Origin: Paludibacteraceae bacterium
GTDB taxonomy: Bacteria > Bacteroidota > Bacteroidia > Bacteroidales > Paludibacteraceae
DNA length: 64,000 nt
Assembly: GCA_905233375.1 (NCBI GenBank)
Contig: CAJOEJ010000010.1
Span: forward strand, 56,830-120,829
Reading direction: 5' to 3'
Positions within the stretch are counted from its first letter, which is position 1, and every line of letters begins with the position of its first letter. The notes beneath the pieces are model-generated. The model was not told where the DNA came from and made no database searches. It was given only the letters and a program-made list of their open reading frames with translations. Shown here in pieces: positions 50,989-60,366 of the stretch. The translations under genes were made by a program, and so were the position numbers.

Positions 50989-52002
50989 TTAATCTGTTAC
51001 CACATTTATCTTGACGCCATCGACGAGTTTGTGCTGACCGGTGGTGACCATTTCCACGCCGGGCACGATCTCCGGTGCGATGATTTCTATATCCTGGTCA
51101 AAACGTTGTCCGAGTTCGACAGAGACACGTTTCGCACGTCCGTTCTCGTTGATGAAGACATACCGGTCGTTCGCGCCGACAAGTTTCTCTACCGCCTGGT
51201 ACGGAGCCACAATCACATTCGCTTTGCCCAGACCGATGGTCGTAGTCACGTACATACCCGGACGCAGGAGGTTCTTGCCGTTGGGGATGACGATTTTCAC
51301 CTGGAACGTGTGGCTCGACGCATCGATGGTCGGATACACCACTTCCACCGTTGCGGGGAACGTCTGGTCGGGATAGATCTCCGAGGTGAGCGTGAGACTC
51401 ATACCTGCTTTGAACTTGGGGAAGTACGCCTCCGGTACTGCTACCAGCGCTTTGAGTTTGTCGATTTGGGTAAGTACCAGAATCGGTTGACCGCTGTACA
51501 ACTCGCCGTCTTCGTAGTTCTTGGCGGAGATAACACCGTTGAACGGAGCTTTGACGTACGTATTCGTCTGCAGGAAGTCCAGTTGCTCCTTGGTCGAGTT
51601 ATACTGCGCGATGATCTGGTCGTACTGCTGCTGGGTCGCCGAACCGGTCTTCAGCAACTGCTCGATACGGTTCTTCTCGATCTCCAGATTGCTCATACTG
51701 ATCCGGGTCGTTTTGTACTGCGTCTGGTCCATACGTACAAGGTCCGAACCGGTCGTCACTTTGTCGCCGACCTCACGGTAGATATGCTCAATTTTACCGG
51801 TGAGGGACGGGGCAACGTTCTGGGTCAGATAGCCCTGCAGGTTGGTGGAAACGGAGATCTCGCGTTCAATGAGGCGCGGTTGAAGCACCGTGGTACGAAC
51901 CTGCTCCACGCGCTCGTCCTGATCCGTGGTCGCATTTTTGTTGCCGCACGCCATCAGGGCAAGTGCAGCCAGCGAATAAATAAAAATCTTTTTCTTAGCC
52001 AT
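50989..52002 (-). CDS. RND efflux periplasmic adaptor (membrane-fusion) lipoprotein
   Basis: The start is placed at 52002 (MAKKKIFIYSLAALALMACGN, lipobox Cys19); ATG at 52029 would add nine residues before the leader. The 337-residue protein has the two halves of a lipoyl domain (GYLTQNVAPSLTGKIEHIYREVGDKV and FNGVISAKNYEDGELYSG), a helical hairpin between them, a beta-barrel and a membrane-proximal domain. It joins the RND pump to TolC across the periplasm. Gene order and length are normal. Confidence 0.93.
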   Translation of the reverse strand: MAKKKIFIYSLAALALMACGNKNATTDQDERVEQVRTTVLQPRLIEREISVSTNLQGYLTQNVAPSLTGKIEHIYREVGDKVTTGSDLVRMDQTQYKTTRISMSNLEIEKNRIEQLLKTGSATQQQYDQIIAQYNSTKEQLDFLQTNTYVKAPFNGVISAKNYEDGELYSGQPILVLTQIDKLKALVAVPEAYFPKFKAGMSLTLTSEIYPDQTFPATVEVVYPTIDASSHTFQVKIVIPNGKNLLRPGMYVTTTIGLGKANVIVAPYQAVEKLVGANDRYVFINENGRAKRVSVELGQRFDQDIEIIAPEIVPGVEMVTTGQHKLVDGVKINVVTD

Positions 52003-52041
52003 AAAGGCACGATTAACTTCGTTTTTCATATATTCTATTTC

Positions 52042-52076
52042 TTTAAACTTTCAACTTTCCACTTTCAACTAATTAT
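52042..52076. repeat. Five-heptamer array between TolC-like and adaptor genes
   Basis: TTTAAAC, TTTCAAC, TTTCCAC, TTTCAAC, TAATTAT (35 bp), covering the TolC-like stop codon. A weaker series of the same type is at 53444-53475 before the TolC-like start. Confidence 0.8.
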
Positions 52077-53430
52077 TCAGGAACTTCTCCAGCTCGACCT
52101 GCGCGTTGACAAGACTCAAAATCGCTTGTACGTAGGTCGACTGGGCATTAATGAGGTCGTTCGACGCATTCGTCAGTTCCATATTGCTGCTCGCGCCGTA
52201 TTTGAACTTGTTCGTCGCCGATGCAAACACGCGTTGCGAGACATCTATATTGTCTTTTTCGTTCAGATACGTCTCATAGGCGTTCGTGAGGTTGAAGCAT
52301 AACTGACGGTACTGGATAGAGAGATTGTCCGTCGTCTCGGAGAGCGTGTTCTGCGCCTCGTTGAGGGCGATTTTCTTCTCCACCACGCCTGCAGCCCGTT
52401 TGCCGGACGACCACAAAGGCATTCGCACGCTAACCTGAATAACGTTCGGCGGCGTCATACGCATACCACCCTCGCCGTAATACTGCTGATCAGTAAAGTT
52501 ATACGCCAGCGAAACGGTCGGACCATACGCCCAGCCCGCCATGTGGAGGTTCGTCTTCGCCATGTCCACCTGTTTTTGGAGGAGCTGGTAATTGAGGTTG
52601 TTCTCCACCGCGAAGTTCTCCGCCAGCAGGTTGATGACCCGTTCGGGAGAGAGCACGTTGTCCAGGTTCTCCGTCAGGGTCAGTTCGGTCTCGACGGGCA
52701 CGTCCAACAGCACTTTGAGGCTGTTGGTCGCCAGCTCGATGTTCCGTTTCTGCGCGTTGATGGAGTTCTTGAGCGTGTTGACACGCACGCGTATCTGGTC
52801 GGCGGCTGTCTGTTCCGCTGCGCCTGCGTTCACCGCATTCCGGGTAATGGATTCGAGTTCCTGGATGTTGACGAGGCTCGAGTCCAGAAGGGACGAGATG
52901 CTCTGCAACGCGAGAACCGACACATAACTGCTCATGACACTACCGCGCAGTTCGCTCTCGGACTTCTCCAGCGAGAGTTTCTTCATGTCGATAGCGATGT
53001 TGTTGAGCAGCACGCCGACGATGCCCTGAGCGTTGAGTCCCATCGAAGCCGTCACACCCAATGCACCGACGTTAGGCATGTTGATCTTGGCATCCATTCC
53101 ACCCATAGACAAGGTGGCACTGTAGCCCAGATAGTTGCTGTAACTGTAACTTCCATCCACCTGCGGGAGCATGGCGGCGATTGTTTGCCAGCGTTGGGCA
53201 TACGCTTCCTGCACGGCGAGCGATGCGTTCTTGAGACTGCGGTTCTGCTGCACCGCATATTCCTGCGCCTCCTTCAGACTCAAACTCAGGCTCGCAACGT
53301 CCTCTCTTCCCTTCAGGGAGGAGTCGGAGGTAGGCTTACTCCCCTTGGCAGCTGCCATCACATGATCCTCTGCAAACATGGTAGTACTCATCGCGAGCAC
53401 CGTGATCATCAGTAAAATAACTTTTCTCAT
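52069..53430 (-). CDS. TolC-family outer-membrane efflux protein
   Basis: The 453-residue protein has a signal peptide (to about residue 20). The internal repeat of TolC follows (LSLKEAQEYAVQQNRSLKNA and later LNEAQNTLSETTDNLSIQYRQ), with long helices and the usual LVNAQVELEKFLNN end. It forms the outer-membrane duct of the pump. Residues 31-44 (SKPTSDSSLKGRED), just after the signal peptide, come from a palindromic repeat read in frame. They extend the flexible N-terminus, where an insertion is harmless. Confidence 0.93.
   Translation of the reverse strand: MRKVILLMITVLAMSTTMFAEDHVMAAAKGSKPTSDSSLKGREDVASLSLSLKEAQEYAVQQNRSLKNASLAVQEAYAQRWQTIAAMLPQVDGSYSYSNYLGYSATLSMGGMDAKINMPNVGALGVTASMGLNAQGIVGVLLNNIAIDMKKLSLEKSESELRGSVMSSYVSVLALQSISSLLDSSLVNIQELESITRNAVNAGAAEQTAADQIRVRVNTLKNSINAQKRNIELATNSLKVLLDVPVETELTLTENLDNVLSPERVINLLAENFAVENNLNYQLLQKQVDMAKTNLHMAGWAYGPTVSLAYNFTDQQYYGEGGMRMTPPNVIQVSVRMPLWSSGKRAAGVVEKKIALNEAQNTLSETTDNLSIQYRQLCFNLTNAYETYLNEKDNIDVSQRVFASATNKFKYGASSNMELTNASNDLINAQSTYVQAILSLVNAQVELEKFLNN
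53301..53335. repeat. Palindromic repeat inside the TolC-like gene
   Basis: CCTCTCTTCCCTTCAGGGAG with the downstream GGAGTCGGAGGTAGGC; in frame, translated on the - strand. Confidence 0.8.
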
Positions 53431-53501
53431 TATATCTTTTTACTTTAAACTTTCCAACTTCTTTCAAGATTTGACTTTGTCAAATAATCGTGCCCCTTGG
53501 G

Positions 53502-54104
53502 CTAAGAACTTTCAATCAGTTTCAGTCCTTCTTCACTTAATATTCCCCGCATCAGTATATCCGTTGCCACGCGGCTGAACTGCGGCAAATTATGTCCCTT
53601 CGACTCAATCAATTCAAAATCCCGCAACGCGTCCGTATAGATTTTTGCGAACAGATGGGACGTATATTCCTTATTTATATTCGCGCGCACGAGCCCCGCT
53701 GACACTCCCCGCTCAATAAACTGCTCGATATACTGCTGCTGAGTGGCAAAAGACTGTTGCTGAAACGCGTTATACTGTCTCGGATAATACTTCTTAAGGT
53801 CATACACCAACTGCGGCACTTTCCGTACATCGTCTTTCTCCGTCGTCACCCATTTGGTGAATTTCTTCACAATTCCGCTAAAATCACTCGAATCCATCGT
53901 CGTGCGCATTTTCCGCTCCATTTGCTCCACATTCGCACGCAACAACTGCTCCACCAACTCGTCCTTGGACGCAAAATAGACGTAGAATGTCTTCTTCGAC
54001 ATCCCTAACTCATGACATATATCGTCTATGGATACACTACGAATCCCCAGGCGGAAGAACATCTCGCCTGCGGTCTTGATAATATGTTGCCTTTGGTCAC
54101 TCAT
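53502..54104 (-). CDS. TetR-family transcriptional regulator of the efflux operon
   Basis: A 200-residue regulator with the TetR N-terminal HTH (IIKTAGEMFFRLGIRSVSIDDICHELGMSKKTFYVYFASKDEL, residues ~8-50) and a helical ligand-binding part without recognisable family features. It is first in the operon, ahead of TolC, adaptor and pump. It probably represses its own promoter and is released by a pump substrate. The leader carries two GC-rich hairpins close to the start codon. Confidence 0.92.
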   Translation of the reverse strand: MSDQRQHIIKTAGEMFFRLGIRSVSIDDICHELGMSKKTFYVYFASKDELVEQLLRANVEQMERKMRTTMDSSDFSGIVKKFTKWVTTEKDDVRKVPQLVYDLKKYYPRQYNAFQQQSFATQQQYIEQFIERGVSAGLVRANINKEYTSHLFAKIYTDALRDFELIESKGHNLPQFSRVATDILMRGILSEEGLKLIESS

Positions 54105-54114
54105 TCTCTATGTG

Positions 54115-54154
54115 CCCCATTTGGGGTCCCCGAGGATAGCCCCTATCCTTGGGG
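54115..54154 (-). other. GC-rich hairpins in the efflux operon leader
   Basis: CCCC-ATTT-GGGG (54115-54126) and CCCC(G)AGGATAG-CCC-CTATCCT(T)GGGG (54128-54154) lie 11-50 nt upstream of the TetR ATG and would fold in the mRNA. They could serve for translational control or as a binding site. Confidence 0.6.
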
Positions 54155-54227
54155 AGAGCGTAGCGCAAGGCGGAGCATCACCGAGCGACGAGGTCGCGAG
54201 TCATGCGAGCCTTAGCTTAAGCGGGTG

Positions 54228-54259
54228 CAAAGGTACAACTTTTTTTTTATATGTGCAAA
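54228..54259 (-). promoter_or_regulatory. Promoter of the efflux operon
   Basis: TTTG (54256-54259), 20 bp, TACCTTTG (54228-54235), then GCACCCGC on the - strand; the leader is about 120 nt. Confidence 0.8.
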
Positions 54260-54295
54260 TTTTTGGAAACTTTTTTTACTTTTGTAGTTTCCATG

Positions 54296-55741
54296 TTACA
54301 AATCGGACCAGTATATTTTGCTATTGGTGATCAATGCCCAGCGGTTGTGCGGAAGGTTGGTCAGCAACAGCGGTTGTTCGCCCGTCACCTGCAGCATCAT
54401 TCGCGATTCGTCCATTTCGGGATTGAGTTCAAGCACCCGGATCCGCTGCGTCGCATCGTCCACGACAACTGTCCTCCAACCGCGCGCGGTAGGCAGCAAG
54501 GCGTGTACCCGTTCGCCCGTGAACGGCGAATAACGGGTGATCTCTCCGGTCACGGGACTGGTGTGCGCAGGTGACTGCATCAACGACAACGACCCCGCCA
54601 GACGGATGATATGTGCCTGCAAGGCGGCAACAGCACTGTCTGCCGTGGGTACATAGGACGGTTCGGTCACCTGCTCCCGGGCGGTCAGGGCACTCCGCAC
54701 CCGTTGCAGCAGGGGCACTATATCCTGCAGGTTGTTCAGATGGCCGGTCGCTTCCAACTGCTGCTCGGTAGCGGCTATCTGGACCAGCGACTGCATCGTA
54801 CCGACCGCCTCAACGCGGGGTGTAGCCAGCTCCAAACGGCGGCAACGACCCATCAGCGTTTCGTCAATACGGTCGGACACCGATCTGCCGGCGCGATAGG
54901 CGTTCACCACTTTTGCCAAACGGTTATACTCTTTCTCCACATCCGTATAGAGCCGCTCGTACGTGTCCTCGTGCTCCTGCAGGAACTGGTCCACCCAGCC
55001 GGTATAGTCCCACAGGGTGATCTCGTTCTGCAGAAAATCCGTTTCCGTCAGTCCGTCCAGACGGTACAACTCAATGGGCAGCCACGTGAACTGGGGATCG
55101 TACCCTTCCACCGGCTCAAGGGCAAGCGCACTCAGATAGGAGTCGATCATCAGCACGAGCGATGAGGACTCCAGCGCCAGGTTCTCCAACTCCTCCTGCT
55201 GCCCGGAAGTCAGTTGCAGATGAGCGGTCTTCTCACGCGTGTATAAAGTAAGGAAGCGGCTGAAGGACTGCCGGCAACGGTTGTATTGCTCCACCAGACG
55301 GTAGAAACTGTTGTGAATGGAATCGCAGGCGGTCTTGCGCCGTTCCACCTCTTCCAGCCGCGGACGCAGATACGCCTCCAATGCCGCATAGTCGATCTTC
55401 TTCTCGCCTTTTGCTATCTCCTCGTACTGCCAGCCGGGCAGCTTCTGATCCTTGGCAAAATGCAGACAGTTGCCGTAGAAAAGGCGCGTGCGGTATAACA
55501 ACTCGCTGTACTCGCGGTAGTGGTAGAGGGCGTTGCGCGAGGGCAACAGCGAATAACTCCAGTTACCCAACTGGTAATACACATTCGCCTGCTGGGGGAC
55601 ATCCTGCTGGTAGTCCATCAACTGGTACATCGCCTCGTAGGGGCTGAGGTTTTTGGTCCGCTCCAGTACAACGGAATATTTCTCTTGCGCACAGACGAGG
55701 GTGAAGCACGCTATCAACGCGATGGTTAGTTTCGTTCTCAT
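54296..55741 (-). CDS. Secreted helical protein of unknown function next to OmpA-like gene
   Basis: The 481-residue protein has a signal peptide (MRTKLTIALIACFTLVCAQ), then TPR-like helices (SPYEAMYQLMDYQQDVPQ, QANVYYQLGNWSYSLLPS). Long helices and a short beta end follow (SRMMLQVTGEQPLLLTNLP). The gap to the OmpA-like gene is 1 nt, so the two are coupled. The TPR-like start recalls the TPR part of PorE-type proteins, which here would be a separate protein. No family is certain. It should act in the periplasm or outer membrane with its neighbour. Confidence 0.7.
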   Translation of the reverse strand: MRTKLTIALIACFTLVCAQEKYSVVLERTKNLSPYEAMYQLMDYQQDVPQQANVYYQLGNWSYSLLPSRNALYHYREYSELLYRTRLFYGNCLHFAKDQKLPGWQYEEIAKGEKKIDYAALEAYLRPRLEEVERRKTACDSIHNSFYRLVEQYNRCRQSFSRFLTLYTREKTAHLQLTSGQQEELENLALESSSLVLMIDSYLSALALEPVEGYDPQFTWLPIELYRLDGLTETDFLQNEITLWDYTGWVDQFLQEHEDTYERLYTDVEKEYNRLAKVVNAYRAGRSVSDRIDETLMGRCRRLELATPRVEAVGTMQSLVQIAATEQQLEATGHLNNLQDIVPLLQRVRSALTAREQVTEPSYVPTADSAVAALQAHIIRLAGSLSLMQSPAHTSPVTGEITRYSPFTGERVHALLPTARGWRTVVVDDATQRIRVLELNPEMDESRMMLQVTGEQPLLLTNLPHNRWALITNSKIYWSDL

Positions 55742-55742
55742 A

Positions 55743-57401
55743 TCAATATTCTACCACTTTTATCTCCACGCGACGATTGAGCGCGCGGTTCTCGTCACTG
55801 TCATTGGGCACCAAGGGTTTGCGTTTGCCGTATCCGACGGCTTGGATGCGTACGGCGGCTACGCCACGCGAGGTCAACCAGCGCGCTACGGTCTCGCCAC
55901 GCAGCGTGGACAGCCGGTCGTTATACCGGTCGGTTCCGCGGTCATCCGTGTGGGCGGACAACTCGATTCGGAGCGTCGGGTTCATCTGCATCAGACGAAG
56001 CAGTTGATCCAGGTCCGTATCCGACTCGTCCGTCAGCTCGTACGAATCGGTATTGAACTGGATGGCACGCAGTTGCAGCACGAAATCCTTCTCGATCGGT
56101 TGCAGCGGGATCCGTACATAGCGTGTATACTCGTCTTTGCCGGAGAAAAGGAGGGTGTCATAGAAGAAATACCCCGGAGCCGAGACTTGCAGCGCTATAT
56201 TGCGCTCCAGACGCACGAAGGTGTCTCGCGGGGCGATACGGCCGTCCATGCGGATCTCCGGACGGGGAACGGCTTCACCCGTACGGCTGTCCAGCACATC
56301 GATATGGTGGCGGCTCTTCTTGGGTTTCATAGGGATATCGATCTCCGTCTCGGAGAACAACACCTCGCGCTCCGTATTGAGCACAAACGCGTTGTCGCGG
56401 TATCCGGCACGCAGCAGAGGGATAGTGTGCTTCTTGCCGATGGGCAGACTCTGCTGCTCCGCACCCAGACTCTCCTGCGTCTCGCTATCGTACAGCAGAA
56501 TACGGATCTGTAGCCGGTTGCTCAGTACCACGGAGGTCGCGGGCTCGACCGTCCGAGCCTCCAGCTGGCGCTCGTCACGGCTGAGGTACTGGTGGGAGAA
56601 ACCGTCGGCGGTCACGTCTATATGGTATTGCTCGCCCTGCTGCAAAGCGATACGGAAACGGCCGGTCGCTTTGTGGATAGACGCTGTCTGGAGCAACTGA
56701 CGGGTGATCGCGTCATAGACATACACTTTCGCGTTCTTCAGCGGAAGTCCGTTCGCCGCCTGGGTCACCGTGCCGCTGACGACCGCGATGGGACGCACGG
56801 CAGGAGGTGCGGTACAGAGTTCCGGCAGAATCCAGTTGTGCTCATCCATCACTTGCGTCTTCATCTGCTGCCACAGGCCGTCATGCTTCTTGCTCGCCGC
56901 ACGGCGGTAGAAGGTCATCGTCCTGTTGTCCTCCGCGATACAGGGACGCGTGTCTTCGTCACCCGATATGATGATCGGTTCGGCTTTGGACCACACGCCG
57001 TTACGGCGGAAGGAGCGGTAAATCTGCGTGTGCTCGTACGAGTTCTTCTCTTTGGGTTCAGCAGGGATGCGGCGCACGAAATAGATAGCGCTCTCGTCGC
57101 TGTTCACGGTCGGCCACCACTCATCCGACGGGCTGCACAAGCCGTCCAGACGATACGGTTCGCTCCAGTTCCAGCCGTCCGAGTGCATCTCATACAGGTC
57201 ATAACTGACAGCTCCGGGCGCTTTCGCCGAGAAATAGATGGTGAGCGAATCGAACGACCACAGCGAATGCTGCACGTTCCAGCCTTGGGGCTCCAGCGAC
57301 CGCACATGGGGCAGCTTGAGTCCCTCTTCCATACTGACTTGGGCGTGTATCAAAACCGTCGGAAGGAGTATGATGACTATAAGCAATAATATCTTTTTCA
57401 T
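55743..57401 (-). CDS. OmpA-family protein with beta-propeller and CRD domains, PorE-like
   Basis: The start is placed at 57401 (MKKILLLIVIILLPTVLIHA, a signal peptide). The 552-residue protein has PD40/WD40-type repeats (about 30-185: WSFDSLTIYFSAKAP, WWPTVNSDESAIYFV), a carboxypeptidase-regulatory-like domain (about 190-270) and a further beta domain. A C-terminal OmpA domain follows, with peptidoglycan-binding LSAHTDDRGTDRYNDRLS and NRALNRRVEI. The plan of propeller, CRD and OmpA is that of PorE, a periplasmic part of the type IX secretion system, whose TPR part may be the coupled gene. Family assignment is inference. Confidence 0.82.
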   Translation of the reverse strand: MKKILLLIVIILLPTVLIHAQVSMEEGLKLPHVRSLEPQGWNVQHSLWSFDSLTIYFSAKAPGAVSYDLYEMHSDGWNWSEPYRLDGLCSPSDEWWPTVNSDESAIYFVRRIPAEPKEKNSYEHTQIYRSFRRNGVWSKAEPIIISGDEDTRPCIAEDNRTMTFYRRAASKKHDGLWQQMKTQVMDEHNWILPELCTAPPAVRPIAVVSGTVTQAANGLPLKNAKVYVYDAITRQLLQTASIHKATGRFRIALQQGEQYHIDVTADGFSHQYLSRDERQLEARTVEPATSVVLSNRLQIRILLYDSETQESLGAEQQSLPIGKKHTIPLLRAGYRDNAFVLNTEREVLFSETEIDIPMKPKKSRHHIDVLDSRTGEAVPRPEIRMDGRIAPRDTFVRLERNIALQVSAPGYFFYDTLLFSGKDEYTRYVRIPLQPIEKDFVLQLRAIQFNTDSYELTDESDTDLDQLLRLMQMNPTLRIELSAHTDDRGTDRYNDRLSTLRGETVARWLTSRGVAAVRIQAVGYGKRKPLVPNDSDENRALNRRVEIKVVEY

Positions 57402-57481
57402 ATTCTGGGCGAAAAGGACAAAACAGCCCGCAAACGCGAGCTGCTTTGTCTTCCTCACTCGGAGGAGGTCATGGGTGTATA

Positions 57482-60247
57482 TTAACGTACCTGTACGCCT
57501 TGTGCGTTGAACATCTTGCCGTCGCGGATGATGTACATGACACCGTCCACAACCACTTTCTGAGCCTGCTCGGTCAGAACGATATTCTCAATACCCTCTT
57601 CTGGGATGATCTCCACTCCACCTTGCTCGATGTAAACGGATACATCTTCGCCGGCTACATACTTGAATACATTTCCGGTCAGAGCCACCTTATCGCCGAC
57701 TTTCACGCCGTCACCCGTAACTTTCGCGTTGAGCGCTTTGAAGACAGCCTCGCCGCCCTTCTCGTCTGCCAGCCAGAAGGTCTGGAAGTCATCATCCTCC
57801 GGATCATATTCGTTGGCTCTTGCTACATAACCGGTAACAACATATACGTTCTGCGTTCTCTTGTTGTCCTCGAGAGCCTGACCTGCTGCAAGCGCCTCCG
57901 AAGGAGTAGCATAGATGGTCTCATAAACCGGAGCCTCTTCGAAAGCGGTGATCGAACCTTGTGCCAACTGGGTGGCTCCACCCTTCTTCATCAAATAGCC
58001 GGTAACAACGGCGTACGAACCTACTGCTACTTTCTCTGCGTCAGCTTTGAGGATCGTTGTTCTGTAAGCATCTGCCATAGAGGCGGTTCCTGTTGCATAG
58101 TCGGCGATAGAGAACGTAGCGTTGTTGTTCTTCGAATCGTAAGCTCCGGTCACGGCGCGTACAAAACCTTTCACTACGCTGTAGGTCGGCAGTTTAGCAC
58201 CGTCAGCCAATTCAGACGTCATAGCGATAGCGTCTTCTACGGTGATGGTATCCGGAACAAACGTACTCGGCTCAAGAACCTCAAATGCAATGTTCGAACC
58301 GTCGTTCTCGATCGTACCCTGATAGTTCTTGATCTTGCAAACGACTTTTATCTTCGCACCCCATCCGGCTTCGGCTTTCGTATTCGGCTTGCCGCGGTAG
58401 ATCTCAAAGGCATTCGCCTTGTCTACCGATGTGCTGTTAGGATCGTCGGTGATCCAAACGGTCTCGTTTCCAAAGTCAGGATTGTAGAACGTATATACAT
58501 TGGAGATATAACCGGTGATCTCATAGCGCAGATCGCTTATGCCGCCGTCGGCAAGTGCTTTACCGATAGCAAGTGCGCTATCTACAGTGATGGAAGCAAC
58601 CTCTTCAATCGTACCCGGGGTAACTACGTTAACAGCAGCTCCTTGGAGAGTTTCAATCTTTCCGTTGTAGTTTTGAATCTTCGATGTTACATAAACGAAT
58701 GCGTCGATGCCGATTTCCTGTGCAGGAGTCGGAACACCACGATATACTTGGAATGCACCGGCCGCAGTAGTTGCTGCACGCTGACCCATCGTATCTACCA
58801 TCCAGAACGTCTCGTTCTTATAAGTGGAATCGAAGTATTGCTCGATGCTGGAAACATAACCTGCGATAACGTACGTGCTATCGGTAGTTGCACCTTGTGC
58901 CAAAGCAGAACCAATCTCCATTGCACGGGCAACGGTAATGGTATCCATGGTCTCCTGAGTGGGAGGAACTACGGCTGAATCCTGACCTTGCTCCAGAATC
59001 GTGATAGCGCCCTTCGAAACGGCGGTCTCGATCATTCCGTTGTAGTTCTTGATAGCGCAAGTGAAACGGATCTTTGCACCCTTGATAACTTGCTCGGGAG
59101 CTACACCCTGATATACGAAGAATGCGGTCGTTTTGGTAACGGCTGTCGAATCGTACGTGTCTGCTACCCACATGCACTGGTTGCCGTATTGTGCCCAACC
59201 GCCGTCTGCATTAGCTACACCTTTGTTATCCGTCAATGCCGTTACATAGCCGTTGATGACATACTGACCGGCTGTCGTTTTGCCCTGACCGATGCTGTCG
59301 CCGATTTGCAATGCACGCACAACAGTGATGGTATCCACCTCCGGTTCAGGAATCGTGCGGTCACCTTCTACCTCATTAACGAACTCAATGGAGCTGTCTA
59401 CAATCTCCAACTGTGTCTTGCCATCCTTTACATATTTCTTCAAAGCACCCAGAATACGCAATTGGTCACCTGCAAGAACCGGATATGCTTTACCTGCTTT
59501 CGTCGGAGTGGCGCGGAAAACCTGAAGAACGGAATCCGGAGCGGCTGCATCATCTACCAGGTAGAAGTCCTGATTGTTATACAACGTGCTGTATTCAGCT
59601 ACATTAACAGCATAACCTTCGATATAGAATTTCTGCGATTGCGCATTGTCTGCCAACAAAGCAGCAGTATCAACTGCCTGAGCTACAGAAAGCGTGTCGT
59701 ACTCTATAGGTACAATGGGTGCGCCGCCATCCGGAGAAATGAATTGGATTTTATCCCAACGGTTGAAACCATTTGCAGAACCTTGCGCCATATCGATTAC
59801 AATCCGATAGCATTTATTTGCAGCCGGCTCAGCAATTTCAAAAGCCACTTCGCCCACTGCGATAGTTGCATTTACTACCGTTGCATCAGCAAACGTAGTA
59901 TCAGAAGCAACCTTCAGACTCAATGAATTCGTCTTGGCCGCAGTTGCTTGGGTAAAGTTAACAACAACCTTGGACACATTCTCTGCAATGGCTCCGCTCG
60001 TAATGGTTGCAACAGAAGCTCCGTTTTTGCTTCCTGCACGCACTGCATTCCAATTATCAGAAGCTCTGCCGTTGTTAACGTTGGAATACATCAACACGTA
60101 ATCTCCCGTCGTGATTGTAAACGACGAGGTGTAATTGTTGGTGAAAGCCGAGGGGCTTCCCGGATAAGTCTGCTCAAACAGAAGACCCTCCGCCATCATG
60201 CTACCTGCGAAAAGCACGGCAGCGAGAAGAGAGAATAACTTTCTCAT
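57482..60247 (-). CDS. Large secreted protein of six OB-like repeats with tail motif
   Basis: The 921-residue protein has a signal peptide (MRKLFSLLAAVLFAGSMMAEG) and an N-terminal beta domain (about 22-175). Six repeats of about 105-115 residues follow, each starting like DTITVARAMEIGSALAQG and carrying a GYVSSI-type strand and a KNYNGKIE-type strand near its end. This resembles OB-fold DUF6359-type domains. The end VVVDGVMYIIRDGKMFNAQG plus three residues matches the tail of two starch-locus proteins. It looks like a surface adhesin or binding protein. It has its own promoter. Confidence 0.82.
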   Translation of the reverse strand: MRKLFSLLAAVLFAGSMMAEGLLFEQTYPGSPSAFTNNYTSSFTITTGDYVLMYSNVNNGRASDNWNAVRAGSKNGASVATITSGAIAENVSKVVVNFTQATAAKTNSLSLKVASDTTFADATVVNATIAVGEVAFEIAEPAANKCYRIVIDMAQGSANGFNRWDKIQFISPDGGAPIVPIEYDTLSVAQAVDTAALLADNAQSQKFYIEGYAVNVAEYSTLYNNQDFYLVDDAAAPDSVLQVFRATPTKAGKAYPVLAGDQLRILGALKKYVKDGKTQLEIVDSSIEFVNEVEGDRTIPEPEVDTITVVRALQIGDSIGQGKTTAGQYVINGYVTALTDNKGVANADGGWAQYGNQCMWVADTYDSTAVTKTTAFFVYQGVAPEQVIKGAKIRFTCAIKNYNGMIETAVSKGAITILEQGQDSAVVPPTQETMDTITVARAMEIGSALAQGATTDSTYVIAGYVSSIEQYFDSTYKNETFWMVDTMGQRAATTAAGAFQVYRGVPTPAQEIGIDAFVYVTSKIQNYNGKIETLQGAAVNVVTPGTIEEVASITVDSALAIGKALADGGISDLRYEITGYISNVYTFYNPDFGNETVWITDDPNSTSVDKANAFEIYRGKPNTKAEAGWGAKIKVVCKIKNYQGTIENDGSNIAFEVLEPSTFVPDTITVEDAIAMTSELADGAKLPTYSVVKGFVRAVTGAYDSKNNNATFSIADYATGTASMADAYRTTILKADAEKVAVGSYAVVTGYLMKKGGATQLAQGSITAFEEAPVYETIYATPSEALAAGQALEDNKRTQNVYVVTGYVARANEYDPEDDDFQTFWLADEKGGEAVFKALNAKVTGDGVKVGDKVALTGNVFKYVAGEDVSVYIEQGGVEIIPEEGIENIVLTEQAQKVVVDGVMYIIRDGKMFNAQGVQVR

Positions 60248-60334
60248 GATTTAATTGATTTTAATTAGTTAAATAAATTGATTGGATTTTATATGTTATA
60301 AAACATAGTTTTCTTATTATGCCCATTTTCGCTG

Positions 60335-60366
60335 CAAAGTTACAACAAATAAATCAAATGTGCAAA
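60335..60366 (-). promoter_or_regulatory. Promoter of the six-repeat protein gene
   Basis: TTTG (60363-60366), 20 bp, TAACTTTG (60335-60342), then GCAGC on the - strand; leader about 80 nt, AT-rich. Confidence 0.75.
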
